This document shows positions 49,563-57,862 of a DNA stretch of 64,000 nucleotides, piece after piece (within the stretch, counting starts at the first letter, position 1; every line of letters begins with the position of its first letter). The DNA comes from Streptomyces sp. MJM8645 (lineage in GTDB: Bacteria; Actinomycetota; Actinomycetes; Streptomycetales; Streptomycetaceae): NCBI RefSeq assembly GCF_001625365.1, contig NZ_LJJF01000001.1, forward strand, positions 3,356,501 to 3,420,500, written 5' to 3'. The notes beneath the pieces are model-generated. The model was not told the origin of the DNA. It saw nothing but the letters and a program-made list of their open reading frames with translations, and made no database searches. The position numbers and the translations under genes were made by a program.

Positions 49563-49885
49563 GTCAACATCATCCCGTACGACAAGCAACCGGCACCGCT
49601 ACCTCCGGACAAACCCCGGTGGGAGATAAGGTGTCCCGCCACCACTCGACCGCCCCCCGTAAGGTGAATTGTCCCGAACCAGGCGTTTGGTTCCGGAGAT
49701 TCCCGGGCACGACCGACCCTCGGCGGAAAAGTCAAGCGGGCCCAAGCGCAACATCACCATGGTGGTGTATGGCGCAATGCACCCGGTGCCTGTCACTCTG
49801 GCACCGAGTGCCAACCACCATTCGGTCACTGGCGCGCCGCCCCACCACGGCGCAGCGCCGATCGCAGAACTGAAGGAGCCGTCGT
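49563..49885. promoter_or_regulatory. Divergent pdxH/citrate synthase promoter region
   Basis: 323 bp without a gene. TGGCAC-CGA-GTGCCA (49799-49813) is a perfect dyad; overlapping it, GGTGCC (49785-49790) and GGCACC (49800-49805) form a second. These are likely operator sequences for the citrate synthase gene, 73 bp downstream; GAAGGAG precedes its ATG. Confidence 0.55.
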
Positions 49886-50986
49886 ATGTCCGACTTCGTA
49901 CCCGGGCTTGAGGGAGTCGTCGCGTTCGAGAGCGAGATCGCCGAACCCGACCGTGAAGGCGGCGCGCTGCGGTACCGCGGTGTCGACATCGACGACCTGG
50001 TGGGCCACGTCTCCTTCGGCCACGTCTGGGGCCTGCTGGTGGACGGCAAGTTCAACCCCGGCCTGCCGGCCGCCGAGCCGTTCCCGATCCCGGTGCACTC
50101 CGGTGACATCCGGGTCGACGTACAGTCCGCGCTCGCCATGCTCGCCCCGGTCTGGGGCCTCAAGCCGCTGCTCGACATCTCCGCCGAGCAGGCCCGCGAC
50201 GACCTCGCCCGCGCCGCCGTGATGGCGCTGTCCTACGTGGCCCAGTCGGCCCGCGGCCAGGGCCTGCCGATGGTCCCGCAGAGCGAGATCGACAAGGCCG
50301 AGACGGTCGTCGAGCGGTTCATGATCCGCTGGCGCGGCGAGCCGGACCCGAAGCACGTCAAGGCCATCGACGCCTACTGGACCTCCGCCGCCGAGCACGG
50401 CATGAACGCCTCCACCTTCACCGCCCGCGTCATCGCCTCCACCGGCGCCGACGTGGCGGCCGCGCTCTCCGGCGCGGTCGGCGCGATGTCCGGCCCGCTG
50501 CACGGCGGTGCGCCGTCCCGCGTGCTCGGCATGATCGAGGAGATCGAGCGCACCGGCGACGCCACCGCCTGGGTCAAGAACGCGCTGGACCGCGGCGAGC
50601 GCCTGATGGGCTTCGGCCACCGCGTCTACCGCGCCGAGGACCCGCGCGCCCGCGTGCTGCGCCGCACCGCCAAGGAGCTCGGCGCGCCGCGCTTCGAGGT
50701 CGCCGAGGCGCTGGAGAAGGCCGCGCTGGAGGAGCTGCACAACCGCCGCCCCGACCGCGTGCTGGCCACCAACGTCGAGTTCTGGGCCGCGATCATGCTG
50801 GACTTCGCCGAGGTGCCGGCGCACATGTTCACCTCGATGTTCACCTGTGCGCGCACCGCGGGCTGGTCGGCGCACATCCTGGAGCAGAAGCGCACCGGCC
50901 GGCTCGTGCGCCCCGCCGCGCGCTACATCGGCCCCGGCCCGCGCCGCCCCGAGGAGATCGAGGGCTGGGACGCCATCGGCCACTGA
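49886..50986 (+). CDS. Citrate synthase (type 2-like/methylcitrate synthase family)
   Basis: A 366-residue enzyme condensing acetyl-CoA (or propionyl-CoA) with oxaloacetate. GMNASTFTARVIASTGAD, GPLHGGAPSRVLGM (active-site His) and LMGFGHRVYRAEDPRA (second His, then Asp later) are the family blocks. The N-terminus MSDFVPGLEGVVAFESEIAEPDREGGALRYRGVDIDDL is the short form typical of actinobacterial second citrate synthases. Starts with ATG after GAAGGAG. It ends near a 9-bp tandem repeat. Methylcitrate activity is possible; no prp genes are adjacent, so citrate synthase is preferred. Confidence 0.92.
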   Translation: MSDFVPGLEGVVAFESEIAEPDREGGALRYRGVDIDDLVGHVSFGHVWGLLVDGKFNPGLPAAEPFPIPVHSGDIRVDVQSALAMLAPVWGLKPLLDISAEQARDDLARAAVMALSYVAQSARGQGLPMVPQSEIDKAETVVERFMIRWRGEPDPKHVKAIDAYWTSAAEHGMNASTFTARVIASTGADVAAALSGAVGAMSGPLHGGAPSRVLGMIEEIERTGDATAWVKNALDRGERLMGFGHRVYRAEDPRARVLRRTAKELGAPRFEVAEALEKAALEELHNRRPDRVLATNVEFWAAIMLDFAEVPAHMFTSMFTCARTAGWSAHILEQKRTGRLVRPAARYIGPGPRRPEEIEGWDAIGH

Positions 50987-50992
50987 GCCCAC

Positions 50993-51028
50993 CGAGCGCC
51001 CCGAGCGCCCCGAGCGCCCCGAGCGCCC
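50993..51028. repeat. Four tandem CGAGCGCCC units
   Basis: Four perfect 9-bp copies starting 7 bp after the citrate synthase stop, with decayed copies beyond (CGAACGCCC, CGGGCGCCC). Confidence 0.85.
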
Positions 51029-51097
51029 GCCGAACGCCCCCGGGCGCCCCGGGCGCTCCGCGTCCGCACCACCCCCGAGCAGCGGGTCCGGCGTCCG

Positions 51098-51141
51098 TCG
51101 GGCCCGCTGTTTCCGCAGTTCGGGCCCGCTGTTTCCGCAGC
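51098..51141. repeat. Tandem 22-bp duplication upstream of serC
   Basis: Two consecutive copies of TCGGGCCCGCTGTTTCCGCA plus two bases, lying ~80 bp before the serC GTG. The copies differ only at the last base. Possibly duplicates an operator or only slippage. Confidence 0.8.
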
Positions 51142-51209
51142 TGGGAGCCGTGAAGATCACAGTCTCAGCGTGCGGACGACCGTACCCCGGGCGGCGCCCC
51201 GGCCGGTAG

Positions 51210-52337
<1,128 letters not shown>

Positions 52338-52349
52338 GCGATCCCGTGC

Positions 52350-52391
52350 ACGGCTGAGGGCCACCGCCTCCGGGCGGTGGCCCTCAGCCGT
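52350..52391. terminator. Bidirectional terminator after serC
   Basis: A perfect 19-bp stem (52350-52368 with 52373-52391), TCCG loop. Confidence 0.9.
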
Positions 52392-52441
52392 TGCGGCGGG
52401 GCCGACCAGCCGGGCCGGGCAGGCGGGCCCGCCGGCCGGGC

Positions 52442-52537
52442 CTACCCGCCGACCATCGAGCTGATCAGCACGACGACCAGCAGCAGCACCAGGGTGCCGG
52501 TCACGATACGCATACGAGTCTTGGGATCCACGGTCAA
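52442..52537 (-). CDS. 31-residue single-TM peptide (sORF)
   Basis: TTG at 52537 preceded by GGAGG at 8-nt spacing; GTG 52531 would give 29 residues. DPKTRMRIVTGTL leads into a TM helix (TGTLVLLLVVVLISSMVGG) that ends the protein. This tail-anchored form is conserved near serC in Streptomyces as I recall. Function unknown. Confidence 0.6.
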   Translation of the reverse strand: MTVDPKTRMRIVTGTLVLLLVVVLISSMVGG

Positions 52538-52670
52538 CGAGCGTACCTCCGGCCCACCCGCCGACGGACCGGAGCCCCGGGCCCAACGGCCGCTCCGGGC
52601 CCAACGGCCACCCCGGCCGAAACGACCACCCGGACCCAAACCGCCGCCCCGGGCCCGACCGCGCCCCGGC

Positions 52671-53258
52671 TCAGCTCCAGTCGGCGAGCGGCCAGGCGCG
52701 CAGCGACGAGTAGTGGGCGAAGCCGCCGTCCAGGTCGCTCTGCATCAGGTGCAGCTCGGCGGCCTCCCACTCGGGCCCCCGGTAGTCGGCCAGCGCGGCC
52801 GCCAGGGTGTCCAGCTCGGCCGCCGCGAGCCGCTGGACGGCCCGCCGGTGGCCGCGCGAGGAGCCGGCCCGGGCGAGCGTGAGGTGCGGGTGGAAGGCGA
52901 AGGCGTCGACCTCCCCGGTCACCGCGGCGGTGGCCTGGGACACGGCCTCGGCGAGCCGGCGCAGCGCCCAGGTCTGCCCCTCCACCCCGACCCAGAGCAC
53001 CCGGTCGCCGAACCGGCCGGCGCCGGACAGCCGCAGCCGGTGCACCGGGTGCACCTCGGCGACGGCGGCCAGGCCCGCCTCCAGCTCCGGCAGTTCCTCG
53101 GCCGGCACCTCGCCGAGGAAGGCCAGGGTCAGGTGCCAGCCCTCGACGGTGGTCCAGCGCAGCCGGTCCGCCCCGGGCAGCCCGCGCACCGGCGCCACCG
53201 CGTCCGACAGCCCCTGCAGCACGTTGACCGGCGGCAGGACCGCCACGAAGAGCCTCAT
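52671..53258 (-). CDS. thpR: RNA 2',3'-cyclic phosphodiesterase ThpR
   Basis: A 195-residue 2H phosphoesterase with the two H-x-T/S-x motifs HLTLAFLG (about 43-50) and HPHLTLAR. It opens 2',3'-cyclic phosphates on RNA. MRLFVAVLPPVNV is the usual family start, ATG at 53258. It is divergent from the GNAT gene 45 bp away. Confidence 0.92.
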   Translation of the reverse strand: MRLFVAVLPPVNVLQGLSDAVAPVRGLPGADRLRWTTVEGWHLTLAFLGEVPAEELPELEAGLAAVAEVHPVHRLRLSGAGRFGDRVLWVGVEGQTWALRRLAEAVSQATAAVTGEVDAFAFHPHLTLARAGSSRGHRRAVQRLAAAELDTLAAALADYRGPEWEAAELHLMQSDLDGGFAHYSSLRAWPLADWS

Positions 53259-53303
53259 GGAGACATCTTCCCGCGCGAGGCGGTTTGGGCTAGAACGTTT
53301 CCT

Positions 53304-53822
53304 ATGAAGATCCGCACCGGGGGACCGGACGACATTCCCGACATCCTCGCCCTGCTCGACAGCGCCGTGGGCTGGCTGGCCGGCCAGGGCCGTACCGGCC
53401 AGTGGGGCGACCAGCCCTTCAGCACCATCCCGGCCCGGGTCGAGCAGGTCTCCGAGTACGCCACCGAACCGTTCCTGATCCGCCTCGCCGAGGACGACGA
53501 GGGCCGCACCATCGGCTGCTGCGTGCTGTCCGAGCAGCGGGGGAAGTACATCCCCGCAGTGGACGAGCCCGAGCTGTACGTCCGCATCCTGGTCACCGAC
53601 CGCAGCCGCAAGGGCTCGGGGATCGGCACCGCGCTGATCGCCGACGCGGTCGAGGAGACCCGCCGGCGCAGCCTCGGCCTGCTGCGGGTGGACTGCTACG
53701 CGGGCGCCGACCGCAGGCTGGTCGGCCAGTACCGGGCGCTCGGGTTCACCGAGACCGAGTCCTTCGAGGCCGAGCAGCCGAACGGCATCTGGCCCGGCCA
53801 GGTCCTCGCGATCCGGCTCTGA
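53304..53822 (+). CDS. GNAT-family N-acetyltransferase
   Basis: A 172-residue GNAT protein: motif A VTDRSRKGSGIGTALIADAVEE (about 97-118, R/QxxGxG), motif B LLRVDCYAGADRRLVGQYRALGFTETESF. ATG at 53304; no SD is visible and TAGAAC sits just 10 bp before it, so a leaderless or near-leaderless transcript is possible. The substrate is unknown. Shares a 45-bp divergent region with thpR. Confidence 0.87.
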   Translation: MKIRTGGPDDIPDILALLDSAVGWLAGQGRTGQWGDQPFSTIPARVEQVSEYATEPFLIRLAEDDEGRTIGCCVLSEQRGKYIPAVDEPELYVRILVTDRSRKGSGIGTALIADAVEETRRRSLGLLRVDCYAGADRRLVGQYRALGFTETESFEAEQPNGIWPGQVLAIRL

Positions 53823-53864
53823 CCCTTCGGCCCTGCACCGAAGGACCCCCGACCCTGCACCGAA

Positions 53865-53892
53865 GCCCCGGGGCGGACCACCACCCCGGGGC
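53865..53892. terminator. Hairpin between GNAT and MFS gene ends
   Basis: A perfect 9-bp stem (53865-53873 with 53884-53892). CCCTGCACCGAAG is repeated twice just before it. Confidence 0.65.
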
Positions 53893-53903
53893 ATGGCGCT
53901 TCG

Positions 53904-55427
53904 TCAGCAGGCGGGCGCCAGCTCCGACTTGGCGGCGGTGATGGTCCGCGGCACGAAGGCCACCACCCGGCCGCCACGGCCGGGGTGCAGGTCGAACCGC
54001 ACCCGCAGGTCCGCGCTGCGGGCCAGCACCAGGCCCACCACACCGGCCGCCAGCGCGGACACCAGTCCGCAGGCCAGCAGGCCGAGCCGGGGCCCGTACG
54101 AGGCGGTCACCCAGCCGACGATCGGGGCGCCGATCGGCGTGCCGCCGGTGAAGACCAGCACCAGCAGGCCCATCACGCGACCGCGCATCGCGGGGTCGGT
54201 GGCCAACTGCAGCATGGAGTTGACGGAGGTGTTGAAGCTGAGTCCGAACACCCCGATCAGCGTCAGCAGCACCGCGAAGGTCCAGTAGTCGGGTGCGAAC
54301 GCGGCCACCACCTCCAGCGAGCCGAAGGCCAGCGCCGCCACCACCAGCCGGCGCAGCCTGGGCACGCCCCGGCGGGCCGCGAGCAGCGCGCCGGCCAGCG
54401 AGCCGACCGCCATCGCGGTGTTCAGCAGGCCGTACTGCCCGGCGCCGACCTTGAAGGTGTCGTAGGCGAAGCCGGAGAGCAGCGTCGGGAAGTTGAAGCC
54501 GAAGGTGCCGATGAACCCGGCCAGGACCATCGGCCAGAACAGCTCGGGCCGCTCCTTGACGTAGCGCAGGCCCTCCCGCAGCTGGCCCTTCTCGCGGGCG
54601 ATCGGCTCGGTCGGGCGCAGTTCGCTCTCCCGCATGGCGAGCAGCCCGCCGATCACGGCGGCGAAGGACAGCGCGTTGACGGCGAACGCCCAGCCGCTGC
54701 CGACCACGGCGATCAGCAGGCCCGCGACGGCGGGGCCGACCAGCCGGGCGGTCTGGAAGTTGGCGGCGTTCAGGCTGACCGCGTTGGCGAGGTCCTTGGG
54801 CCCGACCATCTCGGACACGAAGGCCTGCCGGGTCGGGTTGTCGACCACGGTGACCAGGCCGAGCAGCAGCGCGAAGGCGTACACGTAGTACGGCGTCACG
54901 ACGCCGCCGATGGTCAGGACGGCCAGGCCGGCGGCCAGCAGGCCCATGGCGCCCTGGGTGTAGATCAGCAGCCGGCGCTTGGGCATCCGGTCGGCGAGCA
55001 CGCCGCCGAACAGGCCGAGCAGCAGCATCGGCAGGAACTGCATGGCGGTGGTGATGCCGACCGCGAGGGGGCTGCCGGTGAGGCTGAGGACCAGCCAGTC
55101 CTGGGCGATCCGCTGCATCCAGGTGCCGGTGTTGGACACCACCTGGCCGGCGAAGTAGTAGCGGTAGTTGCGAACGCGCAGGGAGGAGAACATCCCCCCG
55201 GGCCTCGTGAAGCGGGCACCTGTGGGAGACGTGGACGCGTGGGTGCGTCCGGGAGCGGCGGGGTCGTCCGCCGCGGTGCGTTCGTCGGGGTCGTCGTCGC
55301 CGCTGCCGGGCAGCCCCGTGGGGGCGGGTGCCTGGAGGTCGGCGGCCGCGGCGCCTGCCGCGGCGGGGTCGGTGGTCTGGTCGTCGGTGCGGATGGCGGC
55401 GGCGCTGGCTGCGGCCGGCGGTGTCAC
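53904..55427 (-). CDS. MFS exporter, MarR-linked
   Basis: A 507-residue 12-TM exporter of the EntS/MFS_3 type: FSSLRVRNYRYYFAGQVVSNTGTWMQRIAQDWLVL (TM1), GGVLADRMPKRRLLI (loop 2-3), PTRQAFVSEMVGPKDLANAVSLN. The first ~75 residues are Ala/Asp/Pro-rich and disordered; GTG 55427 with GGGGAG at 6 nt is kept, though ATG at MFSSLRV would give a canonical start. It lies 123 bp downstream of a MarR gene on the same strand and is likely controlled by it. A drug or metabolite efflux role is inferred. Confidence 0.88.
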   Translation of the reverse strand: MTPPAAASAAAIRTDDQTTDPAAAGAAAADLQAPAPTGLPGSGDDDPDERTAADDPAAPGRTHASTSPTGARFTRPGGMFSSLRVRNYRYYFAGQVVSNTGTWMQRIAQDWLVLSLTGSPLAVGITTAMQFLPMLLLGLFGGVLADRMPKRRLLIYTQGAMGLLAAGLAVLTIGGVVTPYYVYAFALLLGLVTVVDNPTRQAFVSEMVGPKDLANAVSLNAANFQTARLVGPAVAGLLIAVVGSGWAFAVNALSFAAVIGGLLAMRESELRPTEPIAREKGQLREGLRYVKERPELFWPMVLAGFIGTFGFNFPTLLSGFAYDTFKVGAGQYGLLNTAMAVGSLAGALLAARRGVPRLRRLVVAALAFGSLEVVAAFAPDYWTFAVLLTLIGVFGLSFNTSVNSMLQLATDPAMRGRVMGLLVLVFTGGTPIGAPIVGWVTASYGPRLGLLACGLVSALAAGVVGLVLARSADLRVRFDLHPGRGGRVVAFVPRTITAAKSELAPAC

Positions 55428-55550
55428 GGTGGTCTCCCCTCGCGGCGCGACGGCCCGAACTGCGGCCGTCGCGCTCCTGGTTTCTGTGGTCGGTGCTGCG
55501 GTGATGCGGTACTCCTTCTTCTCCCGGCCGGCGGGCCGGGGTCGGCGTGC

Positions 55551-55985
55551 CTAGAGGTGTGCGAGCTTGTAGAGCACGGGCGCGGCCTCCCGGAGGACGG
55601 CCCATTCCTCCTCGTCGAGCCCCTCGGCGAGCTCGGCGAGCCAGACGTTGCGGCGCCGGCGGCTCTCGGCGAGGATCGCCTCGGCCTGCTCGGTGCTGCT
55701 GACGACCACCTGGCGGCGGTCCTCGGGGTGCGGCTCGCGCCGCACCAGCCCCTTCTCCTCCAGCATCGCGACGATCCTGGTCATGGAGGGCGGCTGCACG
55801 TGCTCCTTCCGGGCGAGCTCACCCGGTGTCGCCTTTCCGCATCTGGCGAGGGTGCCGAGCACCCCCATCTCGGTGGGGCTCAGCGACTCCTCGACCCGCT
55901 GGTGTTTGAGTCGACGGGAGAGGCGCATCGTGGACGATCGCAGCTGATTGATCGCTGCGAGGTCCTGCTCGGACATCTCGGGCAT
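55551..55985 (-). CDS. MarR-family transcriptional regulator
   Basis: A 144-residue winged-helix regulator: LSPTEMGVLGTLARCGKATPGELARKEHVQPPSMTRIVAMLEEKGLVRREPHPEDRRQVVVS covers HTH and wing. It should repress itself and the MFS gene until a small ligand binds. ATG at 55985. An upstream dyad (55991-56016) is a candidate operator. Confidence 0.92.
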   Translation of the reverse strand: MPEMSEQDLAAINQLRSSTMRLSRRLKHQRVEESLSPTEMGVLGTLARCGKATPGELARKEHVQPPSMTRIVAMLEEKGLVRREPHPEDRRQVVVSSTEQAEAILAESRRRRNVWLAELAEGLDEEEWAVLREAAPVLYKLAHL

Positions 55986-55990
55986 GTTCT

Positions 55991-56016
55991 TTAGCTTACG
56001 TCATTACTCTCGCTAA
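55991..56016. promoter_or_regulatory. TTAGC-N16-GCTAA dyad upstream of marR gene
   Basis: 5-bp half-sites flank an AT-rich core (TTACGTCATTACTCTC) abutting the MarR start. MarR sites are usually of this size, so autoregulation is plausible. Confidence 0.45.
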
Positions 56017-56136
56017 GGAAAATGCGTTCCCATTCCACCTCGCCGGCCCCGTCCGTTCACCGCGCGCCGGAAGATCGACCCGGTGCGATGCTGGTGCTGG
56101 GTCTCGAATGATCTCGACTGGAAGGGCCGACCAGAC

Positions 56137-56568
56137 ATGTCCGACCTCGCCGCCGACCCCGCCGCCGGCCCCGCCTCCGGCCTCACCGCCGCGCCGGGCG
56201 ACACCGGCTTCGCCCGCCTCGCCATGGTCACCATCGACTGCGCCGACCCGATCGCGCTGGCCGGGTTCTACGGCGAGCTGCTGGGCTGGGAGAGCCGTCA
56301 CCTGGACGAGCAGTTCGCGATCCTGGACAACCCGGAGGGCGGCAGCCCGCTGGGCTTCGGCCGGGTCTCGGGCTACCGGCCGGAGCCGTGGACGGAGCCG
56401 GACGGCGGCAAGCACTTCCACCTGGACTTCTACGTGGACGACCTGGACGAGGCCATCGCGAAGGCGCTCGCACTCGGCGCGACCGAGCCGACGTACCAGC
56501 ACGGCCGGACGCTCAAGGTGCTGATCGACCCGGCCGGCCACCCGTTCGGGCTAGCCCCGCTGGAGTGA
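56137..56568 (+). CDS. VOC-family (glyoxalase-like) protein
   Basis: A 143-residue two-module VOC protein: MVTIDCADPIALAGFYGELLGWE, KHFHLDFYVDDLDEAIAKALALGA and VLIDPAGHPFGL. Such proteins are metal-dependent glyoxalase/dioxygenase relatives or binding proteins. ATG at 56137 with GGAAGGG upstream. The N-terminal 25 residues are Ala/Pro-rich. The stop codon lies in the first unit of a tandem repeat. Confidence 0.85.
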   Translation: MSDLAADPAAGPASGLTAAPGDTGFARLAMVTIDCADPIALAGFYGELLGWESRHLDEQFAILDNPEGGSPLGFGRVSGYRPEPWTEPDGGKHFHLDFYVDDLDEAIAKALALGATEPTYQHGRTLKVLIDPAGHPFGLAPLE

Positions 56569-56618
56569 CGAACCCGGAGTGACGAACCCGGAGCGACGAG
56601 CCCGAGGTGACGAACCCG
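56563..56618. repeat. 14-bp tandem repeat starting over the VOC stop codon
   Basis: Four copies of GAGTGACGAACCCG (two perfect, two diverged); the first includes the last Glu codon and TGA. A clear case of post-stop duplication. Confidence 0.88.
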
Positions 56619-56905
56619 GAGTAACGGACGAACCGACCGGGTGCCGTGCGCAGGCGGTGTCAGGAGTTGGTGCCAAGATCATGCAGGCCGCGTAAAGGTC
56701 CATCCTGACCTGGGACTTCACGAAAAGCGCGAACCTTGTGCGACCGTCCGGTAGTGGCTACTGTCCCCCGTTGTCAGGGGCACCACACGCCAGGTCTCCC
56801 TTCGGCGGCGCCGTTCCCGCGCCCGTTGCCGCGTTCCTTCCCGACCATCCGTGTCCGCCCGAGGCCTGGCGCCCTTCCTCCCCCGCATCCGTCCTGGGAG
56901 CTCTC
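56619..56905. other. Upstream region of the MHYT gene
   Basis: 287 bp without a gene. The stretch near 56665-56770 is AT-richer (AAGATCATGCAGG; CACGAAAAGCGCG) and is the likely promoter zone. In-frame extensions of the MHYT frame here are Pro/Ala-rich and unsupported. Confidence 0.45.
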
Positions 56906-57721
56906 TTGGGTGAGATCCATCATGCCGACCACGGCTGGGTGACACCGGCGGTCTCGTACTTCGTCGCCTGCCTCGGCGCCTTCGTCGCCCTGCGCAGCGC
57001 CCGCTGGGCACTCGTCTCGCAGGGCCGGACCAGGGTGGTCTGGCTGCTCTTCGCCTCGACCTCGCTCGGCGCCGGGATCTGGTCCATGCACTTCATCGCG
57101 ATGCTCGGCTTCTCCGTCACCGGGGTCGAGATCAGCTACCGCCCCGGGCTGACCGTGCTCAGCCTGCTGGTCGCCATCGCCGTCGTCGGCATCGGCCTGT
57201 TCACCGTCGGGTACAGCCGCCGCCCCGTCCTGTCCCTGCTGGCCGGCGGGCTGACCACCGGCCTCGGGGTCGCGGCGATGCACTACCTCGGGATGGCCGC
57301 GATGGTCCTGCCCGGCCACCTCGACTACGACCGGCTCACGGTCTGGCTGTCCGTCGCCATCGCCGTGTTCGCGGCCACCGCCGCGCTCTGGGCCACCCTG
57401 AACATCCGCGGCACGCTCGCCGTCCTGGCGGCCGCGCCGGTCATGGGCGTGGCGGTGTGCGCGATGCACTACACCGGCATGGCGGCGCTCTCGGTGCGGC
57501 TCGACTACTCGCACTCCACCCAGGGCGGCGTGATGGCGCTGCAGTTCATCTTCCCGCTCGGGGTCGGGCTCGGCTGCTACGTCTTCTTCGGCTCGCTGGC
57601 CTTCGCGGTCTCGCCGAGCCGCAGCACCACGCAGCCGCTCCTGCTCGGCCCGGCGGCGCCGCTGGTCCCGCTGGTCCCGCGCCAGCGGCGGCAGCGGGAC
57701 GAGGCCGGCACCAGGCGCTGA
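56906..57721 (+). CDS. MHYT-domain integral membrane sensor
   Basis: A 271-residue, ~7-TM protein with three MHYT-type motifs: MHFIAM, MHYLGM and MHYTGM, each at a membrane edge. MHYT domains are proposed to bind copper and sense O2, CO or NO. No GGDEF/EAL or kinase domain is attached, so it is a stand-alone sensor. TTG at 56906 was chosen because GGGAG lies 5 nt upstream and the result (LGEIHHADHGWVTPAVSY) fits the family start. Confidence 0.88.
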   Translation: MGEIHHADHGWVTPAVSYFVACLGAFVALRSARWALVSQGRTRVVWLLFASTSLGAGIWSMHFIAMLGFSVTGVEISYRPGLTVLSLLVAIAVVGIGLFTVGYSRRPVLSLLAGGLTTGLGVAAMHYLGMAAMVLPGHLDYDRLTVWLSVAIAVFAATAALWATLNIRGTLAVLAAAPVMGVAVCAMHYTGMAALSVRLDYSHSTQGGVMALQFIFPLGVGLGCYVFFGSLAFAVSPSRSTTQPLLLGPAAPLVPLVPRQRRQRDEAGTRR

Positions 57722-57792
57722 GCCGGGCGGGCCCCAAGGCCCCGAAGCCCCTGAAGCCCCCGAAGCCCCCCGTCTCCCAGTCCCCCCAAGCC

Positions 57793-57838
57793 CCGAGGGC
57801 GTCCGACCGGGTCCCCCACCCCAGCCGGACGCCCTCGG
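57793..57838. terminator. Terminator between MHYT and hypX
   Basis: A perfect 13-bp stem (57793-57805 with 57826-57838) with a 20-nt loop, between converging ends. Confidence 0.75.
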
Positions 57839-57862
57839 CTCACTCCGGCCGACGCCGCCCGC

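Noticed and set aside
56738..56905. Longer N-terminus for the MHYT protein
   Set aside because: The extension is Pro/Ala-rich without hydrophobic or family features; TTG 56906 has a good SD.
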